From contig NZ_CDDH01000073.1 in assembly GCF_000819725.1 (NCBI RefSeq), positions 62,001 through 126,000 of the forward strand: a stretch of DNA of 64,000 bases, given 5' to 3'. The stretch is from Aeromonas australiensis. GTDB taxonomy: Bacteria > Pseudomonadota > Gammaproteobacteria > Enterobacterales > Aeromonadaceae. Position numbers and translations under genes: made by a program. Shown piece after piece: positions 12,092 through 20,914 of the stretch (its first letter is position 1; every line of letters begins with the position of its first letter). The notes under the pieces are model-generated. The model ran no database searches, was not told where the DNA came from, and saw only the letters and a program-made list of their open reading frames with translations.

Positions 12092-13522
12092 ATGGACACC
12101 TTGATTGCGATGCTAAACGACCTGATGTGGGGAGCCGTGCTCATCTACCTGCTCATCGGGGTCGGGATCTTTTTCACCTTCCGCTTGGGCTTTATCCAGG
12201 TCCGTCACTTTGGCCACATGTTTTCCGTGCTGAAAAACAGCCGTAAATCGGATAACGCAGGCATCTCCTCCTTCCAGGCCCTCTGTACCAGTCTTGCTGC
12301 CCGGGTCGGCACCGGCAATCTGGCCGGTGTTGCGGTGGCCATCTATCTGGGTGGTCCAGGCGCCATCTTCTGGATGTGGCTGATTGCCTTTATCGGCATG
12401 GCGACCGCCTTCGTCGAGAGTACTCTGGCCCAGCTCTACAAGGTCAAAGATGAGGATGGCAACTACCGTGGCGGTCCGGCTTACTACATGGAGAAAGGCC
12501 TTGGCATGCGCTGGATGGGGGTGGTGTTTTCGCTCTGTCTGATCCTGGCGTTTGGTCTGGTCTTCAACGCGGTGCAGGCAAACTCCATCAGTCTGGCGAT
12601 GAAGGTGGCCTTCGGCATTCCGGATTGGGTCAGTGGACTGGCGCTGGTGGTGCTCTCCGGCCTGATTATCTTCGGAGGTATTCGTGGCATCGCCCGTTTT
12701 GCCGAGCTGGTGGTGCCCTTTATGGCGCTGGCTTATATCCTGTTGGCGCTGGTGATTGTGGCGATGAACATCAGTGAACTGCCTCATGTCTTCATGCTGA
12801 TCATCAAGTCCGCCTTCGGGCTTGAGCAGGCTGGATCAGGTGCGCTGGGTTATGCCATCTCCCAGGCGATGATCAACGGCATCAAACGCGGTCTCTTCTC
12901 CAACGAAGCGGGGATGGGTTCTGCACCGAACGCCGCGGCGACCGCGACACCCTATCCGCCTCATCCTGCCTCCCAGGGCTATGTGCAGATGCTGGGGGTC
13001 TTTATGGACACCATCGTCATCTGTAGCTGCACTGCGGCCGTGATCCTGATGTCCGGTCAGTTTGAACCGGGCTCCGGCGTGACCGGGGTGGAGCTGACCC
13101 AGCGGGCACTCTCTTCCCAGATCGGTGGTGGTGGCAATATCTTTATCGCGGCAGCCATCTTCTTCTTCGCCTTCACCTCTATCGTGGCGAACTACTCCTA
13201 TGCCGAGACCAATCTGGTATTCCTCGAGCACAATCACAAGGGCGGTCTGATGCTGTTCCGGATATTCGTGCTGGGCATGGTGATGTTCGGTGCCGTGGGC
13301 GAGTTGCCGATTGTGTGGGCGATGGCGGATGTCTCCATGGGGTTGATGGCGATCGTCAACCTGGTGGCTATCCTGCTGCTCTCCGGTGTTGCCATCAAGC
13401 TGGCCAAGGATTACAACGATCAGCTCAAGTTGGGCAAGCTGCCTACCTTTGATGCCAACAAGTATCCCGAGATCCGCTCCCAGCTGGAGGCAGGGATCTG
13501 GGACAATCCGACCAAAAAATAA
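12092..13522 (+). CDS. alsT: Sodium:alanine/glycine symporter, AGCS family
   Basis: A 476-residue inner membrane protein with about eleven hydrophobic segments, which by family imports alanine or glycine with sodium. The family signatures are seen near the N-terminus (GVGIFFTFRLGFIQ, then ALCTSLAARVGTGN) and in the middle (GLFSNEAGMGSAPNAAA). ATG 12092 was chosen because it begins right before the first hydrophobic helix and has GAGAG about 6 bases upstream; in-frame ATG 12065 is the alternative, while the open frame back to 11918 is promoter DNA. It is a single-gene unit with its own terminator. The substrate cannot be told from sequence. Confidence 0.88.
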   Translation: MDTLIAMLNDLMWGAVLIYLLIGVGIFFTFRLGFIQVRHFGHMFSVLKNSRKSDNAGISSFQALCTSLAARVGTGNLAGVAVAIYLGGPGAIFWMWLIAFIGMATAFVESTLAQLYKVKDEDGNYRGGPAYYMEKGLGMRWMGVVFSLCLILAFGLVFNAVQANSISLAMKVAFGIPDWVSGLALVVLSGLIIFGGIRGIARFAELVVPFMALAYILLALVIVAMNISELPHVFMLIIKSAFGLEQAGSGALGYAISQAMINGIKRGLFSNEAGMGSAPNAAATATPYPPHPASQGYVQMLGVFMDTIVICSCTAAVILMSGQFEPGSGVTGVELTQRALSSQIGGGGNIFIAAAIFFFAFTSIVANYSYAETNLVFLEHNHKGGLMLFRIFVLGMVMFGAVGELPIVWAMADVSMGLMAIVNLVAILLLSGVAIKLAKDYNDQLKLGKLPTFDANKYPEIRSQLEAGIWDNPTKK

Positions 13523-13556
13523 CAAGCGGTGAGTAAAACCTCTTGATTAAAACCTG

Positions 13557-13585
13557 AAGGGGGAGCCGGTGGCTCCCCCTTCTTT
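13557..13585. terminator. Bidirectional terminator between the symporter gene and the transglutaminase gene
   Basis: AAGGGGGAGCC pairs with GGCTCCCCCTT around a 3-base loop, followed by CTTTT. It ends the plus-strand symporter transcript and, in reverse, overlaps the stop of the minus-strand transglutaminase gene. Confidence 0.85.
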
Positions 13586-15600
13586 TATGGCGCACTCGTT
13601 GGCTGTTGATCCCAGCGCTGGGCGAGCTGTCTGACACGCCGTCGCAACTGGCGCCCGCAGCGCCCTTGTTGCCGTTCGCTGAGGGGGGCATAACGCCAGC
13701 GGCGATAGAGCCACGCACTCTTTAGCAGGGGATGGGCAAGGTCGGGACGCAGCCGTGCCAGCCGCTCGCACCATGCCCCCATGCTTTCGGCGGGCTCTGG
13801 TGGGTAGCCGCTGCGTTTACCCCGTTTGAGCAGGGGCTGCCAGATACGCCGCTCTGGCGGCAGGCGGGCGGGCAATAGCAGGGGCAGGCTCACCAGCAGG
13901 GCGACCAGCATCAGGCTGGCGAGGATCAACCAGGGCGTGTGCCCTGCCAGGGTTGGCCAGCGCAGGCCAATTTGCTGCCAGAGCTGACCCGCATCGTAAC
14001 CAATCACCCAGCGACTCCATTGGTAGTCGATATTGTTGCCCCACCAGCGCAGCTGATTGAGCAGGGCCCAGTTGCGATAACGCTGCAAAGCGAGGGGGTC
14101 GGCAGCGGTAAACTCGTCGCTCAGGGCCTCCCTCACGCCGCCTTCAATGCGCTCCGGTGCCACTGCCGCCGTGGGGTCGATTCGCCGCCATGTTCCCCCT
14201 TCATCGAGATACTCCACCCAGGCGTGAGCATCGAACTGGTGTACCGCCAGATAGTTGCCCCTGGGATTCCACTCGCCGCCGAGATAACCGGTGACCAGCC
14301 GTGCCGGAATACCGGCAGCGCGCAGCACGAAAGCGGTCGCCATGGCGTAGTGACCGCAAAAGCCGCGCTTGGTATCGAACAGGAATGCATCCACCCCGTC
14401 ACTGCCAAGCCGTGGCGGGGTCAGGGTGTAGTAATAGGATTGGCTTTGAAACTGCGCGAGCAGGGTTGCGACCAGCGCCGCGCGCGCCGGATAGCGTGCC
14501 GCAAGCGCTTGGCCGTGGGCGCGTGCTCTCGGGTTACCCCCGGCTGGCAGTTGCAGGTTGCGCTGGATGGCTTGGCTGTCATCCTCAGGCCGCGCTTCGC
14601 CGCGACCAATGCGATAGCGGATCGCCACCTCGCCACTCCCTTGCCGATAGAGTGTGTCGATGGGGGTGATCAGCAGCGGGCCCGCCAGCACGGTCGGTTC
14701 ACTCATGGCAAAGGCCCAGCGGTGGCGCTGGGGCTCGGCGATCACCTCGTAGCTGCCGGCGGGTAATGGACTATCTGCCCGTTGATTGTTGGTTTGTGAA
14801 GATGACGCCAGAAGGGTCAGCCCGGTTTGCACCGGCACTGTCTGTTGCCACGCTTTCACTTCGGGGCTCAGCAGCCAGCGCTGGCCATCGAAAACCTCCT
14901 GCCGCATTACCGGAAAGTAGCGCTCGCGGGCTGGGGGCGGGCCATCGGCAAAGGTGACCCGAAAGGCCAGTTCCGAGGAGTTGATCAGTTCGCTGATATC
15001 GCCGGGGGCCAGCTCTTCCGAGAGCCCTGACAGGGCGCGGCTGGTGCTGGGCATCTGCCAGAGGGGCGGGAGCCTTGGCAGCAGCAGAAACAGGGTGATA
15101 AGCAGGGGAAGCGCCAGCAACAGGGCGCCCCCCGCGCTGCGCCAAGGTCGTTTCTGCTCGGGAGCGATGGCGGCCACCAGTGCGGTCACTGCCAGCCAGA
15201 GCGCCACGGCCATGCTTGCCGTCCAGCCGATGCTTTGTCGCTGTACCAGCGCCAGCGCGATGAGAAAGAAGGCGAGCAGCAGCACCTGCTCGATATCCCG
15301 CGCGCGCCGCACCTCGATCATCTTCAGGCTATAGCCAAGCCAGAGCAGATTGATCAGGGCGGGCAGGGTGCCCAATGTGCGCCACTGTAATCCTAGTAAT
15401 ACCAAGGTAGTGATGGTCAGCAGCGTCAACCCGCGGGCCGGAAGAGGCTGCCAGCCACGCCACAGCATCATGGCCCGGACGCCGAGGGTGATGGCGCCCA
15501 CTGCCACCACCCAGATCTGCAGTCGGGGCCAGAGCGCCGCGACCAGCAGCAGCTGTTGCAGGGCGATGAGTGGCAGCAGGCGGTGGTTATCGAGCAGCAT
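13585..15600 (-). CDS. tgpA: Transglutaminase-like membrane protein, TgpA type (DUF3488/DUF4129)
   Basis: The 671-residue inner membrane protein has about six N-terminal hydrophobic helices (residues 5-180), a periplasmic transglutaminase-like domain, one more helix near 555-575, and a short DUF4129-type tail. The papain-like triad is visible as Cys415 (GFCGHYA), His459 (DAHAWVE) and Asp475 (RIDPT). The homologue in Pseudomonas aeruginosa is called TgpA; its substrate is unknown to me. ATG 15600 overlaps the end of the DUF58 gene by 14 bases, and with MoxR it forms a three-gene operon. Confidence 0.85.
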   Translation of the reverse strand: MLLDNHRLLPLIALQQLLLVAALWPRLQIWVVAVGAITLGVRAMMLWRGWQPLPARGLTLLTITTLVLLGLQWRTLGTLPALINLLWLGYSLKMIEVRRARDIEQVLLLAFFLIALALVQRQSIGWTASMAVALWLAVTALVAAIAPEQKRPWRSAGGALLLALPLLITLFLLLPRLPPLWQMPSTSRALSGLSEELAPGDISELINSSELAFRVTFADGPPPARERYFPVMRQEVFDGQRWLLSPEVKAWQQTVPVQTGLTLLASSSQTNNQRADSPLPAGSYEVIAEPQRHRWAFAMSEPTVLAGPLLITPIDTLYRQGSGEVAIRYRIGRGEARPEDDSQAIQRNLQLPAGGNPRARAHGQALAARYPARAALVATLLAQFQSQSYYYTLTPPRLGSDGVDAFLFDTKRGFCGHYAMATAFVLRAAGIPARLVTGYLGGEWNPRGNYLAVHQFDAHAWVEYLDEGGTWRRIDPTAAVAPERIEGGVREALSDEFTAADPLALQRYRNWALLNQLRWWGNNIDYQWSRWVIGYDAGQLWQQIGLRWPTLAGHTPWLILASLMLVALLVSLPLLLPARLPPERRIWQPLLKRGKRSGYPPEPAESMGAWCERLARLRPDLAHPLLKSAWLYRRWRYAPLSERQQGRCGRQLRRRVRQLAQRWDQQPTSAP

Positions 15601-16582
15601 CGGGCGTGCTCTTCGGTGGTGTGGCATCGAATCGGGCCAATGCCAGCAGGCAGCGCTGCACAAAGGCGGCGCCGCTATCTGGCCCCAGCGTCTGGCCTGC
15701 CAGTGTCAGGGTAAAAGGGATGCCCCGCTTACCGTAATCGGTGCACCACCAGGCCAGCACCGCTAACCGCTGCTCGAGATCCCCACCCGCGACCCGCTGC
15801 AAGGTGAGGTGAGTGTCATCCTGCTGCGGTTCATTGAACTGCTTGCTCAGCAGGCCGCGCCCCTGGGCAAGCTGCTTCCAGGCGACCCGGCTCAGTGGCT
15901 CGCCGGCTTGATGTGTCCGCAGGGCATCAAAGTCACCGAGGGTGGCCGGAGCGGGTTGGCCCTGATGTCCTTCGCTTTGGGTCGCATGTTCCCCTCTTAG
16001 CGCTCCGAACGCCGGCTTGGGGGCGAGCCAGCCCTCTAGCTGCAAGTCCAGCAAGGACCAGCAGCGAAACAGGCCGAGAGGGTAGCGGCTCTCGACCCGC
16101 AATCGGCCAAGGGAGAGTGGCCCACGGCGTGAGCCCAATACTGGCAGGATCAAGGTGCGAGGCACAGCGCCGGCCTGTGCCAGCCAGAGGGTGCCTTCGT
16201 TGAGGCTAAAGTGAAGTGCCTGCACCGGGCGCGGGCTCTGCACCAAGATCCGGATAGGAAGCTGGCTACCCGCCTCCCCCAGCACCAGCGGGCCCCCCAG
16301 CAGCTCCAGCCCCAACAGGTTGCGGTGGGTGAGCCACATGGCGGCCATAAACAGGCTGCCAAGGCAGTAGGCCACCAGCAGTACCAGATTGTTCTGGTAG
16401 TTGGTGCCGAGCAGATAGATGGCGAGCAGCACCAGCAGATAGAGCAGCCCCATGCGGGTGGGGAGAATAAAGAGGCTGCGGGTACCCAGCGTGATCTGGC
16501 GGGCCGGGGGAATGCGGCGATCGAGCCAGCGTCGCTGCCAGCGGGCTCGCCACTGCTGCCAACGGTTTAGCAATTTGCTCAT
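15587..16582 (-). CDS. DUF58 domain-containing protein
   Basis: The 331-residue protein has a basic N-terminus, two adjoining hydrophobic helices (about residues 43-88), and a DUF58 region with a von Willebrand A-like fold toward the C-terminus, where the FDALRTHQAGEPLSRVAWK segment matches the usual DFxxLRxYxxGDxxRxIxWK signature. Such proteins are regularly encoded next to a MoxR ATPase and are thought to be its clients. Its start overlaps the moxR stop by one base (TGATG), which implies translational coupling. Confidence 0.82.
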   Translation of the reverse strand: MSKLLNRWQQWRARWQRRWLDRRIPPARQITLGTRSLFILPTRMGLLYLLVLLAIYLLGTNYQNNLVLLVAYCLGSLFMAAMWLTHRNLLGLELLGGPLVLGEAGSQLPIRILVQSPRPVQALHFSLNEGTLWLAQAGAVPRTLILPVLGSRRGPLSLGRLRVESRYPLGLFRCWSLLDLQLEGWLAPKPAFGALRGEHATQSEGHQGQPAPATLGDFDALRTHQAGEPLSRVAWKQLAQGRGLLSKQFNEPQQDDTHLTLQRVAGGDLEQRLAVLAWWCTDYGKRGIPFTLTLAGQTLGPDSGAAFVQRCLLALARFDATPPKSTPDAAR

Positions 16583-17502
16583 CAGGGATTATCCGGATCG
16601 ACCTTGGCCAGCAATCGCTGGCTCAGGGGACAGGCTTCGCCGTGCTGCACGCCAAAGCTACCCCGCAGGCGGTGTTCTGCCACATAAGGGAAGACCGCTT
16701 GCACATCCTCCACCGTGACGAAACGCCGCCCTGCTACCAGTGCCCAGGCCCGGCTCACCGCCAGCAAGGTCTGGGCCGCCCGGGGGGAGAGGGGCTGTGG
16801 CAGATCCCCATCAAAGCGGCTCTGCTGCACCAGCGCCAACAGGTAGTCGAGGGTGGCATCGGAAACATGGATGGCATCTCCCTCCGCTTGCAGGGCCGCC
16901 AGTCCGGCAGCATCCACCATGGCGGGCAACGGGCCCGCCGACTGGTGGCCGCGCAGTAGCTGGCGCTCCGCTTCTCGCGGTGGAAAACCCAAAGAGAGTC
17001 GCACGGCGAAGCGGTCGAGCTGGGATTCCGGCAGTGGATAGGTGCCCGCCTGATCTGTCGGATTCTGGGTGGCGATGACGAAAAACGGATCGGGGAGTGG
17101 GTGCGTGTGGCCCTCGATGCTCACCTTGCCCTCGGCCATCGCCTCCAGCAGGGCGCTCTGCACCTTGGGGCTGGCACGGTTGATCTCGTCCGCCAGCAAC
17201 ACCTGGGTGAAGATGGGGCCGGGGTGAAAGTGAAATGTTTGCTGTTGGGGGTCGAAAATTTGCAGCCCCAGCAGGTCGGCAGGCAGCAGATCGGCGGTGA
17301 ATTGCATTCGCCGGCACCCGAGCCCCAGCACTTGCGCCAGGGCGTGGGCCAGGGTGGTCTTGCCCATGCCGGGCAGATCCTCGATCAGCAGATGACCACG
17401 TGCCAGCAGGGTGACCAGGGCTATTTGGAGTTGTAGCGGCTTGCCCAAAATTACCTGCTCCAGCGCTGCCCGCAGCCGGGTTATCAGTGGTTGTGTCTGC
17501 AC
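16582..17502 (-). CDS. MoxR family AAA+ ATPase
   Basis: The 306-residue cytoplasmic ATPase shows Walker A (GMGKTTLA, near residue 45), Walker B with the following MoxR signature (LLADEINRASPK, near residue 105), sensor 1 (VIATQNP) and a C-terminal lid domain. MoxR ATPases act as chaperones in assembly or activation of partner complexes. It is first in an operon with the DUF58 and transglutaminase genes, with overlapping reading frames. ATG 17502 gives the normal N-terminus, directly before the family's RLRAALEQVILG helix. Confidence 0.88.
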   Translation of the reverse strand: MQTQPLITRLRAALEQVILGKPLQLQIALVTLLARGHLLIEDLPGMGKTTLAHALAQVLGLGCRRMQFTADLLPADLLGLQIFDPQQQTFHFHPGPIFTQVLLADEINRASPKVQSALLEAMAEGKVSIEGHTHPLPDPFFVIATQNPTDQAGTYPLPESQLDRFAVRLSLGFPPREAERQLLRGHQSAGPLPAMVDAAGLAALQAEGDAIHVSDATLDYLLALVQQSRFDGDLPQPLSPRAAQTLLAVSRAWALVAGRRFVTVEDVQAVFPYVAEHRLRGSFGVQHGEACPLSQRLLAKVDPDNP

Positions 17503-17700
17503 GCGAGCCTCCCCTTTGTGTCGTTGCCTCTACAGCTTATACGCCCGTTGTCAGGGAAAGGGGGGAAGTTACGGATAACCCATTGAGGCGGTGCGAGTTG
17601 CACACAACTCTCACATTGGTTTGGCGGTGCTTCATAGCGCGTACATCTTGTGGGAATAAGCGAAGAGTACTACCAACCATCGAGATGGCTTATCTCACCT

Positions 17701-17811
17701 ATGACCAGCGGAGTCGGTTCGATGCAACCACGACAAGCCAATTTCAACTATCCCAACGCGGCGTGCATCAAGGTGGCCCACGCCATGCTGGAAGGGCGGG
17801 TGGCAGCATGA
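17701..17811 (+). CDS. Possible 36-residue small ORF, unknown
   Basis: ATG 17701 (or ATG 17722, giving 29 residues) opens a short frame rich in Ala and Asn, with no membrane segment. GGAG stands about 7 bases before ATG 17722. I do not recognise it, and a chance ORF is at least as likely. Conservation of the frame in related genomes would decide. Confidence 0.15.
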   Translation: MTSGVGSMQPRQANFNYPNAACIKVAHAMLEGRVAA

Positions 17812-17842
17812 TGCCGGGCTGTTCGTCCATCAATCTGACGGG

Positions 17843-17923
17843 TTAGAGCAGTTCGCCGAGCATCAGAATGGAAAACAGGCTTCCGGCAAGAATAAGCCAG
17901 CCTTCAAACTTCTCTCTGTTCAT
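17843..17923 (-). CDS. Possible 26-residue single-pass membrane protein
   Basis: The frame encodes a short charged head (MNREKFEG) followed by about 17 uninterrupted hydrophobic residues (WLILAGSLFSILMLGEL), the layout of bacterial small membrane proteins. GGGGG lies 5 bases before ATG 17923; an in-frame ATG at 17935 would add four residues. It is isolated in a gap that otherwise has no gene, and it is too short for ordinary gene callers. Function unknown; the call rests only on composition and ribosome site. Confidence 0.4.
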   Translation of the reverse strand: MNREKFEGWLILAGSLFSILMLGELL

Positions 17924-18010
17924 GACGACCCCCATGGGTGGAATCCGGGCAAGATGCCACCACGCTAACGGGCCGACATGACCAAGGGATGACGGTAGTA
18001 TGACAAGGAG

Positions 18011-18035
18011 GAGACGGCCAGAGATAGGCCATCTC
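18011..18035 (-). terminator. Hairpin downstream of yqgF
   Basis: On the minus strand GAGATGGCC can pair with GGCCGTCTC around a 7-base loop, with one G-T pair. It lies about 30 bases past the yqgF stop; only a weak T-run follows. Confidence 0.4.
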
Positions 18036-18067
18036 GTGAGGGGGATTACAGGGAGCCGGGATTTGCC

Positions 18068-18490
18068 TCAGTCGTATTGCTCTTCCATCCAGGCTTCGAC
18101 GATCAGCTGTGCCGATACCCCGTCCACACTGCCCTTGTCCAGGGCCTTGTAGCCGCCACGCTCGAACAGGCGGGCGCGTGCGTCCGTGGTGGTGAGGCGC
18201 TCGTCCTTGAACTCCACCGGCTTGCCGAAGCGGCCGTGCAGGCGGTTACCAAATTTGCGGGCCCGTACCGTGATCTCCTGATCCGTGCCATCCATGTTCA
18301 GCGGCAGACCGACCACCAGCAGGTCTGGCTGCCACTCTTTAAGCAGCTTCTCTATCTCGTCCCAGTTGGGAATGCCGTCGTTGGCCTTGAGGGAGCGAAG
18401 GGGGCGGGCGCTGCCGGTAATCTCCTGGCCGATGGCGACACCGATACTCTTGGTGCCGTAATCAAAGCCCATGATACTGCGTGATGACAT
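18068..18490 (-). CDS. yqgF: Putative pre-16S rRNA nuclease / Holliday junction resolvase-like YqgF (RuvX)
   Basis: The 140-residue RNase H-fold protein begins with the family motif [14 protein letters not shown] and has a [10 protein letters not shown] motif and a closing [12 protein letters not shown] segment with the last acidic residue. In E. coli YqgF takes part in 5' maturation of 16S rRNA; a Holliday junction role was proposed from structure. It lies 46 bases downstream of yqgE on the same strand, the usual order, so the two are probably co-transcribed. Confidence 0.93.
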   Translation of the reverse strand: MSSRSIMGFDYGTKSIGVAIGQEITGSARPLRSLKANDGIPNWDEIEKLLKEWQPDLLVVGLPLNMDGTDQEITVRARKFGNRLHGRFGKPVEFKDERLTTTDARARLFERGGYKALDKGSVDGVSAQLIVEAWMEEQYD

Positions 18491-18536
18491 TGGGTAATTT
18501 CCTCAGAGTGCGTTGCAAAATGCACTGCAAATTGCA

Positions 18537-19091
18537 TTAGCCGTGGCCGATGTCGCTGGAGAGGTGAACAGGGTTGATCCCGATGCTGGCGGCCGCTTGC
18601 TGCCAGCGCTGATGGATAGGGGTCTTGAACACCAGGTCCGGATTGGGCGGGATCACCAGCCAGGCGCCGTCCACCAGCTCCTGCTCCAGCTGACCGGCGC
18701 TCCAGCCGGCATAGCCCAGGGCGACCAGCCAGTGGTCCGGCGCCTCGTCTGTGCCCAGGGTCTCCAGAATATCCTTGGAGGTGGTGACCATCAGCTCGTC
18801 CCCCACCTGCAGGGTGGAATTGAATCCCGGGCGGAAGCTGTGCAGCACGAAGCCGCGATCGGCATGGACCGGACCGCCTTGCAGCACGGGTTGCTTGAGC
18901 TCGGGGCTGGGCGGCGGTGCCAGCTTGAGCTGGGTCAGCATGGTGTCCAGCGACATATCCACCGGAATGTTGACCACCAGCCCCATGGCGCCCTCTTCGT
19001 TGTGCTCGCACAGATAGACCAGCGAACGCTCGAAGTAGGGATCCGTCAGGCTTGGCATGGCAAGCAGGAAGTGATTTTGCAGTGTTTGCAT
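18537..19091 (-). CDS. yqgE: YqgE/AlgH family protein (UPF0301)
   Basis: The 184-residue cytoplasmic protein starts with the conserved LQNHFLLAMPSL segment and contains the family's YLCEHNEEGAMG and GGPV motifs. Its biochemical role is not established; the Pseudomonas homologue AlgH was named for an effect on alginate. ATG 19091 gives the standard N-terminus, and the open frame 60 bases upstream lacks support. It precedes yqgF, but gshB, the usual upstream neighbour, is separated from it by an opposite-strand chemoreceptor gene. Confidence 0.92.
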   Translation of the reverse strand: MQTLQNHFLLAMPSLTDPYFERSLVYLCEHNEEGAMGLVVNIPVDMSLDTMLTQLKLAPPPSPELKQPVLQGGPVHADRGFVLHSFRPGFNSTLQVGDELMVTTSKDILETLGTDEAPDHWLVALGYAGWSAGQLEQELVDGAWLVIPPNPDLVFKTPIHQRWQQAAASIGINPVHLSSDIGHG

Positions 19092-19210
19092 ATGGGACCA
19101 AATATTGCACAGGTATTTGCGGCAATTATGGCAGCTCGACTCTGTGGGCAAAACCGCTTTTTAGCCCAGGCGTGCAGGTCGGTCATTTATCCGGGTGGGG
19201 AGAGAACACC

Positions 19211-20836
19211 ATGGCAGGGATTTCAATCAGGCAGAAATTGATGCTGGGGTGTGTGGTGCCGCTGTTGGCACTGTTGGCCTTGTTGATAGGCGCCGCCCAA
19301 GCGATGTCTCAGCTGATGGCCGGCATGAACGCCATGTATCATGGAGAGGTGGTGCAACTGAAGGAGCTAAAACAGATGGCCGATCTCTACGCGGTCAAGG
19401 TGATCGATGCGGCCAACAAGGCCAACGTAGGGGGATTTACGCCTGCCCAGGCCAAGGCCGATATTCTGGAGGCGCAGCAAGAGACTTCCCGTATCTGGCA
19501 GAAATACAGCGGACAGGAGCTGAGCCAGTCCGAACAGCAGGAGGCCGCACGGGTGCAGGCGTTGTTTGGTGCGGCGGATCAGCAGATTGCCACAGTGGTG
19601 GCGGTGCTAGATCAGATGCAGGGGGCTGCGCGGGATCAGCTATCTGTCCGTATTATGCCCCTCTACGGGGCGATGGATCCGCTCAGTGATGGGCTGAGTG
19701 CGCTGGTGGAGTTCCAGCTCAAAGAGGCAGAGCAGAGCATCGGCGAGCTCAACGATCTCAGACAGCAACTGTTTCAGCTCTTTATTGTGCTATTTCTGGT
19801 GGGGGCGACCTGCGTACTCTTCTTCGGTATCTGGGCCGGACGCAGCGTCAGCCAGCCACTGGCAGCCATAAGCCAGGTGCTACGCGGGATGCAGCAGGAT
19901 CTCGATCTCAGTCAGCAGGTACCTGTGCTGCGCCTGGACGAGATGGGGGCGCTGGCTCAATCGCTTAATCAGGTGTTCCGCCATTTTCGCGGCCTGATCA
20001 CCCAGATTAACGATATGTCCGAGCAGCTTGCCAAAGAGTCGGCTCGTCTTGCCCATATCGGGGTCGAGAACCGCCAGCGCTTTGCCCAGCAACAGGGGGA
20101 GACCGATCAGACCGCCACCGCCATGAACCAGATGAGCGCCACAGTGGCCGAGGTGGCCAACAGCTCCAACGGTGCGGCAGAGGCAGCCCGTGGTGCGCAC
20201 GAGAGTGCCCGTCACGGTCATCTGGTGGTGGAGGATGCCATTGCCCGGATGTCTGCGTTGTCTTCCCATATTCAAGACACTGCAACTATGATCACCCAGC
20301 TGGCTGACAACAGCCGCGATATCAGTAGTGTGATGGAAACCATTCGCGGTATCGCAGAGCAGACCAACCTGCTTGCGCTTAATGCGGCGATCGAAGCTGC
20401 GCGCGCAGGGGATCAGGGACGCGGTTTTGCGGTGGTGGCCGATGAGGTGCGCACCCTTTCCCTGCGAACCCAGCGCTCGACCGAAGAGATTGGCAAGACC
20501 ATCATTAAGTTGCAGCAGGGGGCCACTGATGCAGCCAGCAGCATGGTGCGTGGGCTGGATCAGGTTGAGGAGTCCAATCGCACCGTGCTTGCCTGTGGCA
20601 AGGCCCTTGGCGAAATTGTCACCTCGGTGGAGAAGATTAACGATCTTAATACCCATATTGCCACCGCCGCCGAGGAGCAAAGTAAGGTGGCCGAAGATAT
20701 CACCCGCAACGTGGTCAATATCGCCCATATCGCCACCGAATCAACGGCGGCTGTCTCCGAGATGAACCAGAGTTGTCACGAGCTGGAACAGCTATCGAGT
20801 GATCTCAAGCAGAAGGTGGGGCAGTTCCGCTGTTAA
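19211..20836 (+). CDS. Methyl-accepting chemotaxis protein (four-helix-bundle sensor)
   Basis: The 541-residue receptor has a first membrane helix (about residues 12-34), a helical periplasmic domain of about 155 residues compatible with a 4HB_MCP sensor, a second helix (about 190-212), a HAMP domain, and the cytoplasmic signalling hairpin tip ([22 protein letters not shown]). It lacks a C-terminal NWETF-type CheR tether and ends in GQFRC. ATG 19211 follows GGGGAGA by about 7 bases. I see no sigma-28 promoter upstream, unlike the other two receptors here. The ligand is unknown. Confidence 0.9.
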   Translation: MAGISIRQKLMLGCVVPLLALLALLIGAAQAMSQLMAGMNAMYHGEVVQLKELKQMADLYAVKVIDAANKANVGGFTPAQAKADILEAQQETSRIWQKYSGQELSQSEQQEAARVQALFGAADQQIATVVAVLDQMQGAARDQLSVRIMPLYGAMDPLSDGLSALVEFQLKEAEQSIGELNDLRQQLFQLFIVLFLVGATCVLFFGIWAGRSVSQPLAAISQVLRGMQQDLDLSQQVPVLRLDEMGALAQSLNQVFRHFRGLITQINDMSEQLAKESARLAHIGVENRQRFAQQQGETDQTATAMNQMSATVAEVANSSNGAAEAARGAHESARHGHLVVEDAIARMSALSSHIQDTATMITQLADNSRDISSVMETIRGIAEQTNLLALNAAIEAARAGDQGRGFAVVADEVRTLSLRTQRSTEEIGKTIIKLQQGATDAASSMVRGLDQVEESNRTVLACGKALGEIVTSVEKINDLNTHIATAAEEQSKVAEDITRNVVNIAHIATESTAAVSEMNQSCHELEQLSSDLKQKVGQFRC

Positions 20837-20868
20837 GCCTTCATATCAACGTGCAAGGCATGAAACAG

Positions 20869-20895
20869 AAGAGGCAGCCCCGGGGCTGCCTCTTG
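20869..20895. terminator. Bidirectional terminator between the receptor gene and gshB
   Basis: GAGGCAGCC pairs with GGCTGCCTC across a central CCGG, followed by TTGTT. It serves the plus-strand receptor gene and lies about 20 bases beyond the gshB stop on the minus strand. Confidence 0.8.
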
Positions 20896-20914
20896 TTATG
20901 AACCTCTAGCCGGT

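Larger units (their letters stand above)
17503..18067. other. 565-base gap between moxR and yqgF
   Basis: It should hold the moxR promoter at its left end. A frame at 17487-17846 (+) overlaps the moxR start region and shows no family character, so I do not call it. Two small ORFs inside are listed separately, with low confidence. A hairpin at 18011-18035 can end yqgF. Confidence 0.5.

Noticed and set aside
17487-17846. 119-codon open frame on the plus strand near the moxR start
   Set aside because: It begins inside moxR, has no ribosome site, and is rich in Arg/Gly/Thr without pattern.
19092-19210. Sigma-28 promoter before the first chemoreceptor gene
   Set aside because: I looked for TAAA and GCCGATAA-type boxes here and found no acceptable pair.
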